Source: Sequoia sempervirens
Lineage: Eukaryota > Streptophyta > Pinopsida > Cupressales > Cupressaceae
Length of the DNA: 64,000 nt
NCBI GenBank assembly: GCA_007258455.2
Contig: VDFB02047230.1
Coordinates: 158,976,635-159,040,634, forward strand
Direction: 5' to 3'
Shown here: piece by piece, positions 37,574 through 49,655 of the stretch
Layout of the letters: every line of letters starts with the position of its first letter
Numbering within the stretch: position 1 is the first letter of the stretch
The notes under the pieces: model-generated
Seen by the model: the letters and a program-made list of their open reading frames with translations, nothing else
Databases searched by the model: none
What the model was told of the DNA's origin: nothing
Position numbers and translations under genes: made by a program

Positions 37574-38677
37574 TCCTCTCTATTGCAAACATAACATGAG
37601 CATGTTGGTAATGGAGATCGAGTATCTTCCTATTTAGAGGTTTTGTTTTAGTCATGTTTGGATCCGTTTAAGAGGATGCATAGTTAATTTGTAACTATCA
37701 CTTCTCCATTGAAACCTTTCTTGCACAAACAACATCAATTTCTAAATGATCTACCGACTGACCTCATGTACTACAAAATATATGCAAAAAAATATACCAA
37801 AATTTTCCCTAATTGACCTTCCACACCTCTTCGGCGTACCCATTGCACACCAAGGTGCAATTGCTAGTAATATTATTATGAAAACTCGACAAAGGGGATA
37901 AAATTCATGTCGGTAAAAATATTCTATATTCCACAAGGAACGAAAATTAAATATAAACGATGACAACAATGTTATCTTGCTCGCTTGGCTTGGTGAATAA
38001 TACCAAAACTTCCAATGGTAGCATAAACAACGTAACACTTATATCTAGACATGATATAAACATACTTATATTCGCTTGCTAGGTTATACATGCAGAAGGA
38101 AATGAGATGGCTAAGAAATCCTAAAACCATACCCACAAATTAGGGAACAGAAATCCCTACATAAGGTTACTTACCTCCACTCGAGTAAAATGAGCCCTAG
38201 ACTTTAAGTTGACCAAAACTCACCCAACTGAATTGAACCCTGATGGCAACATTGAGACTTTCCAACATAACCTTTCTATCAGATGATACTTTCCCTCTTT
38301 TGTCCTATTGAGGCTTGGTTTGTCCTGCATCATCACTCACAAAAAGAAGGGTAGTTAGTTTGACAATATCTAAACATTCATCTCATCAAATTTATATTTA
38401 CAATTGCTCTGTAATATAAAATGAACTTATAAACATCTTTCCTAAAATAGGGCATCATGTATCCTTATCTCATTCAGAATGTTAAGCAAACATCATGTAT
38501 CTGGATAACTCATTCAAAACGTAAGTCAAATATCATGTATCCTTAACTCATTCAAAATGTAACCAAACATTGTATTTTTCATTTTAGTATCATTGTTTTT
38601 CCGAACTTATAGCATATCACTACAAAATTAACAAAAGGTAAAAACAGTCTGTTGAAAAGCTAGGGTGGGATGTAACA
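37574..38677 (-). mobile_element. Possible LTR fragment on the minus strand
   Basis: At 38690-38678 the minus strand reads CTCTTGGGGGTAG (polypurine-like) and is followed directly by TGTTACATCCCACCC, a form typical of the start of a plant gypsy 3' LTR. If so the LTR runs leftward from 38677; its other end is not identifiable and may lie beyond the gap. A three-copy 40-bp tandem repeat (CATCATGTATCC... at 38452-38575) lies within. No coding region seen. Confidence 0.35.
38452..38575. repeat. 40-bp tandem repeat x3
   Basis: CATCATGTATCC / TAACTCATTCAAAA-type unit in three consecutive imperfect copies. Seen directly. Confidence 0.85.
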
Positions 38678-38690
38678 CTACCCCCAAGAG

Positions 38691-40540
38691 ATTTCTCAAG
38701 AAATTTGATGCTATCTAGAAAATTTCTATAGGAAGGAAATCTTGATTCTCAAAAGTGGAGTCTTGTAAGTTGGAACTTGGTTTATAGATCTAAGAGAGCG
38801 GGTGGGCTTGTTCTTCATTATTCTAAGTTCAATTGCCAAGTATTAGCAACTAAATTATATTGGAGATGGTGTGAGCACCTAGACCATCCCTAGGGTAAGC
38901 TTCTTAACAATAAATATTTAGGTGGGGTGACAAATGAAGTTGTTATGCAAATGAAATTGAATGGGAAAGGTTCAATGATTTGGAATACCTTGAAAAAGGG
39001 AGCTTTGATTATAAAGCAAGGCTTATTCTAGATCATCAATAAAGGTAATAATGCTCTTTTTGGATTGATTCTTGATATAATCACCCTACCATTATTTCTT
39101 CTTTTTCACATCTTCAGCCTCTTAGTGATATTTTCTTGGTTGCTAGATGGTCTCAAGTAGCTAACTTTAAGTATACATTTTTCACTATGGAGATCTGTTT
39201 TCCATAGTTGGAAGGAGCCTGAATTATAGCCTAGAAAAGGTTTTATGGAAGATAGGGAAGCTCTTGCTTCAATTTTTATAGATAGATATGCAAATTTTTG
39301 GAAGATCTAGATGTTCTTGCTTGAGGCTATAATCCAAAATCTGAACATTAATTTGGGCTTGGCTATCATTTTTTAGAATTGCATAAAGGTAGAGATGTTG
39401 AGTGCCATAGCTAGGAAAGAATCTGGAACAAATTTGGATGGTCTAAGTGTAATTTATTTTTATGGTTGTTAAGTCAAAACAAGTGCCTAACCTAAGAAAA
39501 TATGTGTAAGAAAGGTTTTCATGGGTCTTCTATTTGTGTACTTTATGACACTAATGAAGAAGGTACAAATCGCCTTTTCTTTCAATGCTCTTTCTCTATT
39601 GGATTGTGGAATCTTTGGTGGTAACTCTGGAATAGACTTGTTGTTCATGCCTCTTCTTTGTCTAAAATAAAGGCTATACTTACAGAGACTATCAAAGCTA
39701 AATTCAATGAGGAAATCCCTCTTTCTTCTAATCTTCACATTGCTAATATATTGGAACTTTCCTTTTCTCCCTCTTCATAGACCAGATTTGGCTCTAGATT
39801 TCAACATGTTAGGAAGGTGAATTGCTCAAGTAAATAGATTCCTTCTCTAGGTGATTTCTATAAAATCAATATTGATGGGTCTTTAAGAGGTAACCCAAGT
39901 CCAACTAGTATTGGTGGTATTAGTTGTGATAATACAGGATCTTCATAGTTCTTCTTCTCTTATTTTTAGGGTACTCACTCGAACAATTAGATGGAATTGT
40001 GGGCTATCCTCTTTGGTCTTGAGAGAGCTTATGCTAAGGGATGGAAAAAGATTATCAGTGAAATTGATTCTAAGATTCTTATCAACCTTCTAAATAATGG
40101 ATATTTTCAAGATTACTCTTGGAGGTTAACTTTGGTGGCTAAGAAAATCCTTTGGTTAACTACAAATTTTGAAGTTATATAATTTTCTCATGTTCCTAAG
40201 GAATAAAATAGATTTGTTGATTTCTTAACAAAATGGGCTTCAAAGAGAGGGAAAGGTTGGCATGTAGAAAAATGGGGATATCTAGATTAGAATAAATCTT
40301 AATCGCTTCTTCAAATTCTTAATGAGGATATGAAAGACTAATTTCAGTGATATGAGATCGATTACTGTGAAATATACTTGAATCTATGATAGTTTGTTTT
40401 CTAGGAGATGGGTTGGCAAGATTCCCTTGTGGATTCTCCTTCTATTGTTTGTAGTGATGGCTATGGTTACCTAGAAATCTCTTTGATGCTGTTGTAACTA
40501 AGTATTTTTTAATATAATTATTTTTTGCCCCCCTAAAAAA
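38691..40540 (+). pseudogene. 5'-truncated L1-like LINE: RT C-terminal region and RNase H
   Basis: Plus-strand translation follows the plant LINE ORF2 end: EGNLDSQKWSLVSWN (38730), RAGGL, KLYWRW (38855), LLNNKYLGG (38904), GSMIWNTLKKG (38970), the zinc-binding segment GFHGSSICVLYD then FFQCSFSIGLW (39520-39610), and an RNase H domain with INIDGSLRGNPSPTSIGGI (39868; catalytic Asp), a WAILFGLERAYAKGWKK tract (39994) and EIDSKIL (40060). It ends near CCCCCCTAAAAAAG (about 40540), an LINE-type 3' end with a short A tail. More than fifteen stops break it. The polymerase core and endonuclease are missing, as in most 5'-truncated LINE insertions. No clear target duplication. Confidence 0.85.
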
Positions 40541-40587
40541 GTATAATATTATTTATTATAATATAATTTAATAATATAAATAATATT

Positions 40588-40830
40588 GATGTCCATGGCA
40601 TAGTGTGATGGTTAAGTTGTGGTATGATTGATGTTGCCACCAAGGTTTAAATCTCTATTGGAACATTGTGCTCACAATGTTGAACCTTAGTGTTAAAGTT
40701 GTGGATGTTCATTTCATGATCCAAAACCCTTGCTGGACTAGTGTGCTCACAAATTTGGATTATTCACAAAAAACAGTGTGTTCATGCTAGTCTAGACTAC
40801 AAATTCCTAAGGTACAGATAAAAATAATAA
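40588..40830 (+). mobile_element. tRNA-derived SINE-like element
   Basis: Near the 5' end the sequence TGGCATAGTGTGATGG (40597-40612) resembles a polymerase III A box and GGTTTAAATCTC (about 40650-40661) a B box, with spacing close to that of a tRNA. A body of about 150 bp follows and ends in an A-rich segment (AAAAATAATAATA). AATAATATT/AATAATACT at the two flanks may be a weak target duplication. No other copy in the window. Confidence 0.55.
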
Positions 40831-40851
40831 TACTATAAATAATTTACTATA

Positions 40852-40983
40852 ATATTATTTAATGTAATATTAAAATATATGTCTTCAATATAATACTAAA
40901 ATAGTAAGAAAGTGTCGATATTATTTAATGTAATATTAAAATATATGTCTACAATATAATACTAAAATAGTAAGAAAGTGTTG
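40852..40983. repeat. 66-bp tandem duplication
   Basis: Two nearly identical 66-bp copies (AATGTAATATTAAAATATAT at 40861 and 40927) directly upstream of the open frame at 40978. Confidence 0.95.
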
Positions 40984-41545
40984 GTTAATGATATTTTTAG
41001 TGATGAGGCACATTTTGATAGTAAAGGAAAGAGGAAGGAGGAAGACACAAAGGAGGAGGAGGAGGAATTCGTTGAAGGGCCTAGTCACTTTTCTAACTTC
41101 AAGATGCTTAAGGATGATTCGACAACCCAGTCCTTAGACCCCCAAGCTATGGAAGAAGATAATGCGAAGACTGTGGACAAAGTGGAGGATTATAACATGC
41201 TGCTAGAGTAGGTGGAGAAGCTCAGGAAGAAATTCATTGGATTGACTCGGTTCACTGTCAAGATGATCCACCGTGTGGCTGATACCCTTTCTACTGTGAT
41301 CAAGTTCATGAAATGGATAAGAAGGCTATGGAGGAGGGCCTCAACTGGGTTGGGGAGGATGTTATTAACCTCCTCTCTTAGAATAAGGAGGGTGCTAGTT
41401 AGTCTATTACTGTTGTTTCATGTTTGTTGGGTTGTTGTTTGTCGGTTGTTAGTCTGTTGTTTCTATGTTTTGTTTTATGGCCCTTGTGACTTGTTGTGTA
41501 AAGGGTACAACACCTTGTAAATGCTGCTTAATATATCAAAAACAT
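40978..41545 (+). pseudogene. Unclassified ORF, acidic then hydrophobic, probably repeat-derived
   Basis: A Glu/Asp/Lys-rich frame (40978-41211; EEDTKEEEEEFVEG near residue 20) ends at a TAG and continues in frame (41212-41520) with a basic amphipathic segment (KFIGLTRFTVKMIHRVADTL) and a very hydrophobic Leu/Val/Cys tail that is probably 3' non-coding sequence. I do not recognise the family. The sequence ends with AATATATCAAAAACA. It could be the end of a decayed retroelement reading frame; this is a guess from structure only. Confidence 0.35.
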
Positions 41546-43326
41546 AGAATCTAATATAATATATAATATTAATATATATTCTAGTAATATATAATATATT
41601 ATAATAAATTAATATATAATCTAATAATATATAATATTATTTATAATATAATATTAATATGTTATCTAATAATATATTACAATATTATGTAATATCATAT
41701 TAATTGTTATTGAGCTATTTTTCCAAAGTGAAATAAAGTTATGAAAGCATTAAAAGAAGATAGAAAAATAAATCATATTACACTCCTTTGGTTAAATGGG
41801 TTTTAATAAAGAGTATTCATATAAAGAGGACGAATAATTGTATTTATTTAAATTATTATTATAAGACAAGTTTGTGTGAAAAGGGTGTGATGGTTTGAAA
41901 ACCAACCCTTAAGGCTTATATAAAGCATTTATGTGAGACTTGGAAAGAGACATCAAGATCACTCAAGGAAGAAGAAGGTGGGTTTTGGGCTATGGGCATT
42001 GGAGAGTGGCACATAAAGTGTGTCCAACTTGGGGCACAAAGTACACCCAAGATTGTCTTGGCCAAGGCTTTGTGCAAGTAGGCACACCATTTTCTACAAG
42101 TAGGCAACATACTATGTTGTTACATAGGTCTTCCAAGTGTGTCATAGCAAAGGCCAATACCATTGAAATCTTTCAAGGGTGTGAGTGACCTTTTCAAGTG
42201 CTATGATTCAAATAAGTTTTGAAAACCACTAAAGTTAATAGATATTGAGAATATTATGATTATGATGTTAATTTGATTGAATCATATGGTAATGTTATTC
42301 AAATTTTTATTGTTAATAATTTATTTTAGAGTTCTTACAAATTGTCACATGTAGAGTGTACATTGTTATTTATATCTATTTGATAACATTACATATTGTC
42401 AAATTATGTTAACTCTAATATTAACCATATTCAAATCCTCTCCAAATACTTAATTGTCTTTGGAAAAAAAGTTGCATTACATTAATATATATCTTTAACA
42501 TAATATTAATATATAATCTAATAATATTAATCATTGTTGAGTTGTGGAAAATAAGTTTCAATGCCATAAACCAGTTGCCATTTAATGGTAAAAGCCTCCA
42601 AAATCTCATTTATCACATAAAACTGAGTTGCCATTTAATGGTAAATGCCTCCAAAATATTAGGTAAAAACCTCCAAAATCTCACTTATCACATAAAACTT
42701 AGGTAAATATTGATTTGACAACTAGATGGAAACATTCTATTTCTATTTGTACAGTGTTTTTTATCAATTTGATGGCAACTTTTTTTTTTCATTGCTTTAA
42801 TATGTTTTACAAATATTCCATTAGCAAATAATATTTAATTTCTTTAAGAAATCTAGATTTGTCTAAGTTTATTTCATTCCACTATTTAGCTCATTTACTA
42901 TTAATTGTTTAATTTAGCCACACGCTTGACTAGAATTTACATTCACAAACACATACTCTCTAACATATTAACATACATATAGTTTTCTATTGATGTAATC
43001 CTCCTCAAGTGCTACTATAATATATTAAACAAAGATTATAAGAAAGATTATATAATATAGTAATATATAATATAATATTTTGACATCTCATAGAATATTT
43101 CAAAATTTTAAACTATTTTTTACAAAATCATTCTTTATAATATAATCTTATAATTTTGAGTAAGTTTTTTTAAAGTACTTTCTATTCTTTTATATTTTTT
43201 GTGATCATAATTTAATAATTGTTAATTACAAATTCAAATATTTATCATTTTAATGACAAATATTAGTAAATAGAATTAAAATAATTTAATCTTAAATAAT
43301 AATAATTAAGAAATAGGCTTAGGGTT
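41546..43326. other. AT-rich intergenic DNA with short tandem repeats
   Basis: Long TAATATATAATATT-type low-complexity runs (41550-41720, 43020-43080) and a tandem duplication of a segment starting GTTGCCATTTAATGGTAAA (42574-42705). No gene recognised; the frame at 41940-42188 lacks motifs. Confidence 0.65.
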
Positions 43327-44530
43327 AAGTTTATTATTATAATTAGCGCCTCCCAGAATTCCCCTCTTTCCATTCGTCACTCGGGTTTGGTCTTGAAGAT
43401 CTACTTGGATTCTATTGCTTGCAATAGAGAAGATTACTTAAAGGAACATGCTCTTATATGCAGATTTATGAAAGTTTGGCCAAAATTGTGCGACCTCCAT
43501 TCCTGGATAGGCGAAACCTGGGAAGAATATATGGAGCCAGAGATCAACATCTACCCTTGTGTTAAAGGGTTTTTCATTCTGGAATTTGAATCATTGGAAG
43601 TTAAGACTTTGATTCTCAATATTGGTCCTTGATTTTTTCAAGGAGATTTTTTATGCATTAAGCCATGGTTTCCCTCTTTTGATCATTGTACTGAGTCTTT
43701 TACTTCAGCATTCCTCTGGGTGAGATTGCCTTACCTCCCTTTACAATTTTGGGAGATCGAGTGTTTGGTGGCAATCGCCAATGGAATTGGCAAATATCAC
43801 AACATTTCAAAAGAAACCATCAATTATGAAAATTCCACTTGTGCTCGCTTATGTGTTGAATTTGATTTATCCAAAGGCCTTCTAGAAAAAATCTCTCTAA
43901 AGGTGGGGAATAGACGTTGGCGTCAACCAATAGATTATGAGAAGATTCCTTTCAGATGCGGGAATTGTTACTCTACTACAGACACAACCTCCTAGTGCAA
44001 CAAGAAGCATGCTTCGGTTCATGGGAGAGCTAGCCCAAATCAACCCTCATGGTGGGAGGGGGTTGAATCTAGTAATTATGTTATTGCTCCCAAAGAGAAG
44101 GTTGCACCATCTTCTTCACATGTTGCACAAAATAAGAACCTTAGTTCCTCCCCTTACTCAATTGCTCCAATAGTTTCTGATGGTAGTATGCATGATGGTG
44201 GCTCATTGGGTGTTGGTGCATCTCCAATTTCACAGGTTTCAGATTTGCAATCTCAATTAGGGCTTGCAGAGGGTGGATCTACAAAGAAAGTATCATGCAA
44301 GGAACAAGTTACCACCCATAAATTTGAAGAGGAATGGATGGAAGTAAAGAGGAAAAGATCACCCCAATCTCAACCAAAACATTCAATGACAAGGTCAACA
44401 AAGCTTGGAGAATTTTTTTGAAACTTTGTATCTAGTTTTAAATGGTTGTACCTATGTAATTCCTTTTGAATTTAATGAAAGAGTGCTACCCTCTCTGGTA
44501 AAAAAAAAGAAAAGTTTATTATTATAATTA
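43327..44530 (+). mobile_element. LINE ORF1-only retroelement ('half-LINE') with perfect 19-bp target duplication
   Basis: A 1,166-bp insert (43346-44511) is bounded by identical 19-bp copies of AAGTTTATTATTATAATTA (43327-43345 and 44512-44530) and ends in an A-rich tail (GGTAAAAAAAAGAAA). It holds a single ORF1-type frame and then a 3' end of the form ...TAATGAAAGAGTGCTACCCTCTCTGG before the tail, like plant LINE 3' ends. There is no endonuclease, RT or RNase H. Mobilisation would have to use enzymes of another LINE. Confidence 0.9.
43387..44421 (+). pseudogene. DUF4283-type LINE ORF1 protein, two in-frame stops
   Basis: One continuous frame of about 345 codons with only two stops: a TGA at 43630 where a Trp follows GP in this family (one G-to-A change), and a TAG at 43993. 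Order: DUF4283-like N-terminus, FLWVRLPYLPLQFWE (43705-43755), ARLCVEFDLSKGL (43843), IDYEKIPFRCGNC (43930) at the start of a degenerate Cys zinc knuckle, and a Ser/Pro/Lys-rich tail ending KLGEFF. The protein would bind RNA in the LINE particle. The absence of frameshifts over 1 kb contrasts with the heavily broken LINEs at 1-2.4 kb and 38.7-40.5 kb, suggesting a younger insertion. Confidence 0.8.
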
Positions 44531-45436
44531 TAAATGTATAGATTTTTTAACTAAATTAAGATTAGGATTATAATTAATTAGAATATATTTAATTAATTTA
44601 AGAAATATTTAATTCTTTAAAATTAGAATTAGAATTAGAATTATATATATTATTTAATTATATAATTACATAATTTTAAGGTTGGAATATATTATTGGTC
44701 TAAGTGTTCAACATAAAAATGTGCAAAAGCTTACAGTACAAAGTAGAATAATTTGTATGAAATATCTAAAGCACGCACTTCAAACTATAATTAGAAGTGA
44801 CATATGAAAAGTTAGAGAGCCGTAATTCTTTTATGAAACTAGTAAAAATGACAACACACATTGTAACAACAAAATGACTATTTTGAAAGCAAATAGTGTA
44901 ATTTTGCACTTAGTGAACATTAATTATGTTCAAATTTTAAAATGCTTAATTTATATGTTTTAACTATTCTACCTACCAATAACTAAACAATAATCATCGG
45001 AATTTTAGATCTACTAATTAAATCTTTAAATTAATCAAAATCACCACACTATCCTCGCTTCTTTTTACTCGTATATTTTTTAATTTCCTCATGACATTAT
45101 TTTCGCTAATCTAGATCACTTTGTTTTTTCCTTTCCTGTTTCCCTGTTTTGTTGATCTGTTTCCAGGCAATAGATCGGTAATTTAAAAGATGTAACTTGC
45201 AAGAAATGCACACAATTAAAATATCCAAAAGCTTCAAACGCAAGATGTACGGAGGTTAAGCAGATTTGAACCGTTCACTTCTTAGATTTTCGCATGACAA
45301 CTTCCAAGGAATTGAGGGCACCTAATTGCATTTGTTTTCTCCACACGCCCTGTTGAGAGATCACTCGCTTGTCGTAGCTCCGATTCCCGCTTTAATTGAC
45401 TAAACCAGCGTCAATTTTCATATTCTAGTCCAGACT
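44531..45436. other. Intergenic DNA upstream of copy B
   Basis: AT-rich, no coding region recognised. Homology with copy A starts only at 45437, so this stretch and the sequence beyond 7912 are unrelated; any promoter of copy B lies here but I see no diagnostic element. Confidence 0.6.
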
Positions 45437-46009
45437 CAGCATTTCTTGGAAAATGAAGAGGGCGACGGTAACGGTCTTTGCTTAAATTAGAAGGTTGACG
45501 CCCTGCCGCTCAGTTTATTTTTATGTATTCCTTTCCAATTTGTTTGCAAGATTATCTCCGAATCTGTTTCGGAATTCATTGCAATTTAACGACTTTCCAT
45601 TTCAGTGCGAATTCAGACCAGCAAAGAAGCTCACAGTTATTACTCCTGAATTATAAACTGGACGAACCTAGATTTATTTCAATTTGGCTTTTCGATAATT
45701 GATCGGTAGGCTACAGGTCTGGAACTCGCGACGTGTTTTTTTGAGGTTTTTATTGCTGCAGACTTCCCTTATAAACTAGGAAAAAGAGTAGTCGATTAAA
45801 CGATTGAACGTAAGTGTGAAAAACCCCGATGTCAAGCAATTTCTGTGAACCCTAAGCTTACGAGGACAATTACATGTGCCGCTGATAGAATTGACTTGTG
45901 TCACCAATTTTACATGTCTCTGTCACAATTTCAGCTCACGTGTTTGCTTTTTCTTTCAAGTTATTCAGTGGCATTTCTTTGGCTGATGTTGCATTATATA
46001 ATTTGGCAG

Positions 46010-46104
46010 GGTTGTACTAGAAGAGTAGAAAAAGAAGCCTGTATAATTTGTAGGGAATCTTTGATAGACTATAATGGCTGCTGTTTCGGAGTCTTCTGTT
46101 TACG
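46010..46104 (+). CDS. Small Cys-rich exon of copy B
   Basis: Bounded by acceptor ATTTGGCAG and donor ACG|GTAAGT. The only frame open throughout encodes GCTRRVEKEACIICRES... and then a GCCFGVFC segment, with a CxxC pair and three later Cys that could bind metal. The frame of this exon does not join cleanly to the acceptor that I favour for the next exon (48265), so either a different acceptor is used or the exon is untranslated. Both copies retain the exon boundaries. Function unknown. Confidence 0.4.
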
Positions 46105-48281
46105 GTAAGTGTATGCTTAACAATTTTTAGGTGCAGGGATCAAAAGCTTTTAATTTGCTTTATAACTGCTTCTTGATCATATGTCAAAATATAGTTACTT
46201 TGAAACAAGGGTTACTAGTCACCCGGAGATGTAGGATTACCATTTTCAAATAGGTTTTGGGAATACTATGATTCAATGCATTAATTATGATTCTGAATCT
46301 TTGAGTCTATCTGGTTGGAACATTTAACGATTTGGATTTTGGATTTTTATCTTTATAAGAAAGCTTATTTGGGGGCCATGGATCATTACAGTGAACTAAA
46401 TATGTTCCATTTTAGAGTGGAATGAAATATGGTGTATCATAATTATGCTGTATTATAGATGTAAGACACCTTATCTGATCAACTGGATTTGAAACTTATT
46501 CAAATCCCCATAATGATCCATTGCTGCCAAATTTAAATTTTATTTAGTTCACCAGAGCAATCCATTTCTGTCAAATAAACCTGTTTTAATAAAGAGACAA
46601 AAACTTAACATCCTCGAATTTTCATACTTGCTTGCCTCAAAGATTCAAATCTGTAATGATAAACAGCTTCTGGTCTTCCAAATACTATTGGCGTATCTCT
46701 AATGTCCAATACATTGCCTTAAATAATTAGTTCTGAGTTGTAAGCCTATCTTCTTGAATATGACCATCCACAGTTGATGAGAGCCAATTTTAGTTAGTTA
46801 TTTTACTATTCAATTATTTGAGGCTTCAGAGATTGGCGAGCATATAGAAGATATAGGTGGATCTAAGGAGGCGGTTGTGAGCTTGATGGATTACATGTCT
46901 TAAGGTCACTATCTCTTCTTTGTTGCATCTCCAAAATCATTCTAGTGACCTTTCTTGTTCATGTTCATTTAAAGAAGGTAAAATTAAAATATGTATTCTG
47001 GGCTACAAATGGTCTTAGGTTATCTGAATGCCACCACTTTCTTGACTGCTTGAAAACATTGGCATGCTCCCTGTAATGGTTAGCTCATAATACCCCTTTT
47101 GAATGTTTATCTCCTATATGCCATTTGACTTCTCTTTAAGGCTGACAAGTCTTGTTGGAGAATTCTCTGATTCTTTTCTCCCTCATCAGATAAAGCTAGT
47201 TGAGATGTGCCAGACTTTGTAGGAAACATCAGATAAGGAAATGTTGACCAGGTTCATGTACCTTCCTCGCCATGGGACTTGTCTTAGTTAGATCTTTTCC
47301 CTTTATGTTGTCACTCCTTCCCTCCAAGACTTGAAGTTATGCACCATCAACTACAACCCAGACTTATTTGGTACCATAATATATTTGAAGCCATGATATG
47401 CTAAAGTTGTTTTAGTAGTGATTGTTGTTTTACTCCTTGTTATTATCTGTTTATTGTGGAAGTCTTCTTCCAGGTACTGCAGTTTTTATTCTTAAATGCA
47501 CGTCTGTAGCATAAGCACTTGTTTCAACAACATCAATAAGAAAAAAGCTTTAAAGAGGATATCAACATCCTAAGTTCTTGATCAAGTTGAGTAAACTTCC
47601 TAGGATACTTGCATCATCTTCAAATGGCAATATTATAAGTAGTGCACTTGACAGCTTCTTTCCTCCCAAGTAAAATGTTTTCATCATGACTTTTCATTTA
47701 CCCATCTATTCTCATCTTTAAAAGTAACAATTCAAAATAAAGCAGTGCAGTTCTAGATATCTTTTTGGCCAAGGTTTTCAAACTGTCAGCTGGGGTTTTG
47801 TTTTCAACTTTCTGAAACTTATTTATTCGGCTCTGTGTTAGCCAAAGATTATGCACAAGCTTGATTTGAAACATTTAAAAATTGGCTATAACATCTGTGT
47901 TTTTTGCTCTGTTGCCACCTTTTCAAATTTAAGCTTCTTTAGTGCAATATCATTTTTAGCTAAAAAGTTGCAACATGTGCGATTGTTGAGAATTAATGGA
48001 AAGTTTTGCATCATTTAGATTTTCCATTGTAGTGCTTAAATTAGGCTTTGCACTACAGATTTCTTATGGTTCTAGCTCTTAGGTTTGAATGGCTGTTCAC
48101 GAGCAATGTACCAGCAGTAAACTACTAATCCTTTTCTATACCATGTATTTTATTTAAATTAGTCTTGGTTTGCTGCCTTGAGTACCATCATATTATTTCT
48201 TCGACAAATTTTTACAAGGTTCAACCTGATGATCTTCCTTGCCGATGACATGTAGAAGTTCCAGGTTCACATTTGCATAAT

Positions 48282-49655
48282 ATGCAAGAAGAAACATCAT
48301 CTATTAATGGCTGGGAAGACCTCAGAGAGCAAGTTGCACAAACATTTTTTGAATGTAATTGCCAAGGTTCATGGTTGGGGAGAGCAACTGTGAAAAGATG
48401 CTTTGGATGTACGAGGTTGAGAGAGACTGAGAAATGTGGCAAGGTTAAAACACAAGGATTACAGTCAGGCCGAGGAGCTACAGGCAAACTTTGTATGGGT
48501 GTTAGAGTAAAGGAGGAAGACATAACCCAAAACATAAAATCCAAAACCATTCACATATCTTCTATGGCTGGACTTGGGGATATGGAGATCCCAAGAAGCA
48601 GCTGTGATGTTAAGCATCAGCCTCAAGTTGTTATTGTTATTGAGGATGATAGTGATGATGAAGACAATGAGAATGGCAATGATAGTGAACCATATACAGA
48701 TAATCTAACAAACAGCAATGAATATGATGACCATGATCTAACTTCAGATAGTGATGCTAGTTCTACCAAAAATCTAAGATCTGTTTCATGCGAATCAACA
48801 GGGCAGAGGTTCAGTCGCAACAGTCATCAAATTTTTAAGTCAATAAATCTTTCCGAAGATGAAGATGATTGTCAAATATTTGGTGCAGGAAGATTCAGGC
48901 CAATCAGACCTATGAAAAGTGCCCACAGGAAAAATCCTGTCGGTAATGGCAGATATGTATGTGAGAATTTGAGTTCAGATAGTGATAGTGCAGAGTGTGA
49001 AATAATAATGGAAGGTTCTTATGGAAAAATTCAGGAAGAGTGGGAACAAGCGGCATTGAAGAAGCAAGTTTCCTCTGGTATGAAATACAATAGACCTTTT
49101 GTTGAGGAAGAGTTTAGTGTTTCTGGTTCAAATTTCTACCCCAATAGCCCTTCCAGGGAATTTGAGCAAGAAGGCAAGAATGAGCAAGCAGATGCTGATT
49201 TTCAAAAACACCATTCTGATAGGTATTCAACAGATCCTCCAGATCTTGTAAGTGCTAGTGGTATAGTTTATACTTCAAGTAAGGATGATGTAACAAGCCA
49301 TATAACTCCCAAGGAGCCAGAGACACAAAATCCCAGAGTAGAGATCTTCAATGGAGCCTCAATTGGTCAATCTGCAAATACTGTTGAGGTCAAGCCATCT
49401 AGAGAGATGAATGAATGGGGTCAAAACAGTGGTGTTGTCAAGATGACAGAAGTTCATCTGGATCTGTCTCATCCTAAATCCCAAGTGACAGATAAAATTT
49501 TAACATCATCTGTTGCAGAAGCAAAATCAGAATTTGCAGTGGTAGAAAACTCAAGTGAATGGATTGCTGATCGTGAGAAGCTAAAGCAAACTGCAGCATT
49601 TAGATATGCTGAACAAGAAGAATGGGCACGGAGACAGTTAGAGCTGCAGCGACAG
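48282..49655 (+). CDS. Main exon of copy B, acidic nuclear-type protein of unknown family
   Basis: Open for about 458 codons from the ATG at 48282 to a donor (CAG|GTTTGT) at 49655; the frame read through the intron to 49790 is not coding. A TGA lies upstream in frame at about 48246, and an acceptor TTCCAG at 48259-48264 lets the exon start at 48265. Order of features: WEDLREQVA, a Cys-containing stretch (CNCQGSWLGRATVKRCFGC, absent from copy A), a GLGDMEIPR motif, one VIVIEDDSDDEDNEN acidic unit, further Ser/Asp-rich sequence, a CQIFGAGRFRP motif, and a charged helical, coiled-coil-like end (AEQEEWARRQLELQRQ). No catalytic motif. Composition suggests a nuclear scaffold or regulatory role, which is inference only. 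Intact here, in contrast to copy A. Confidence 0.55.
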
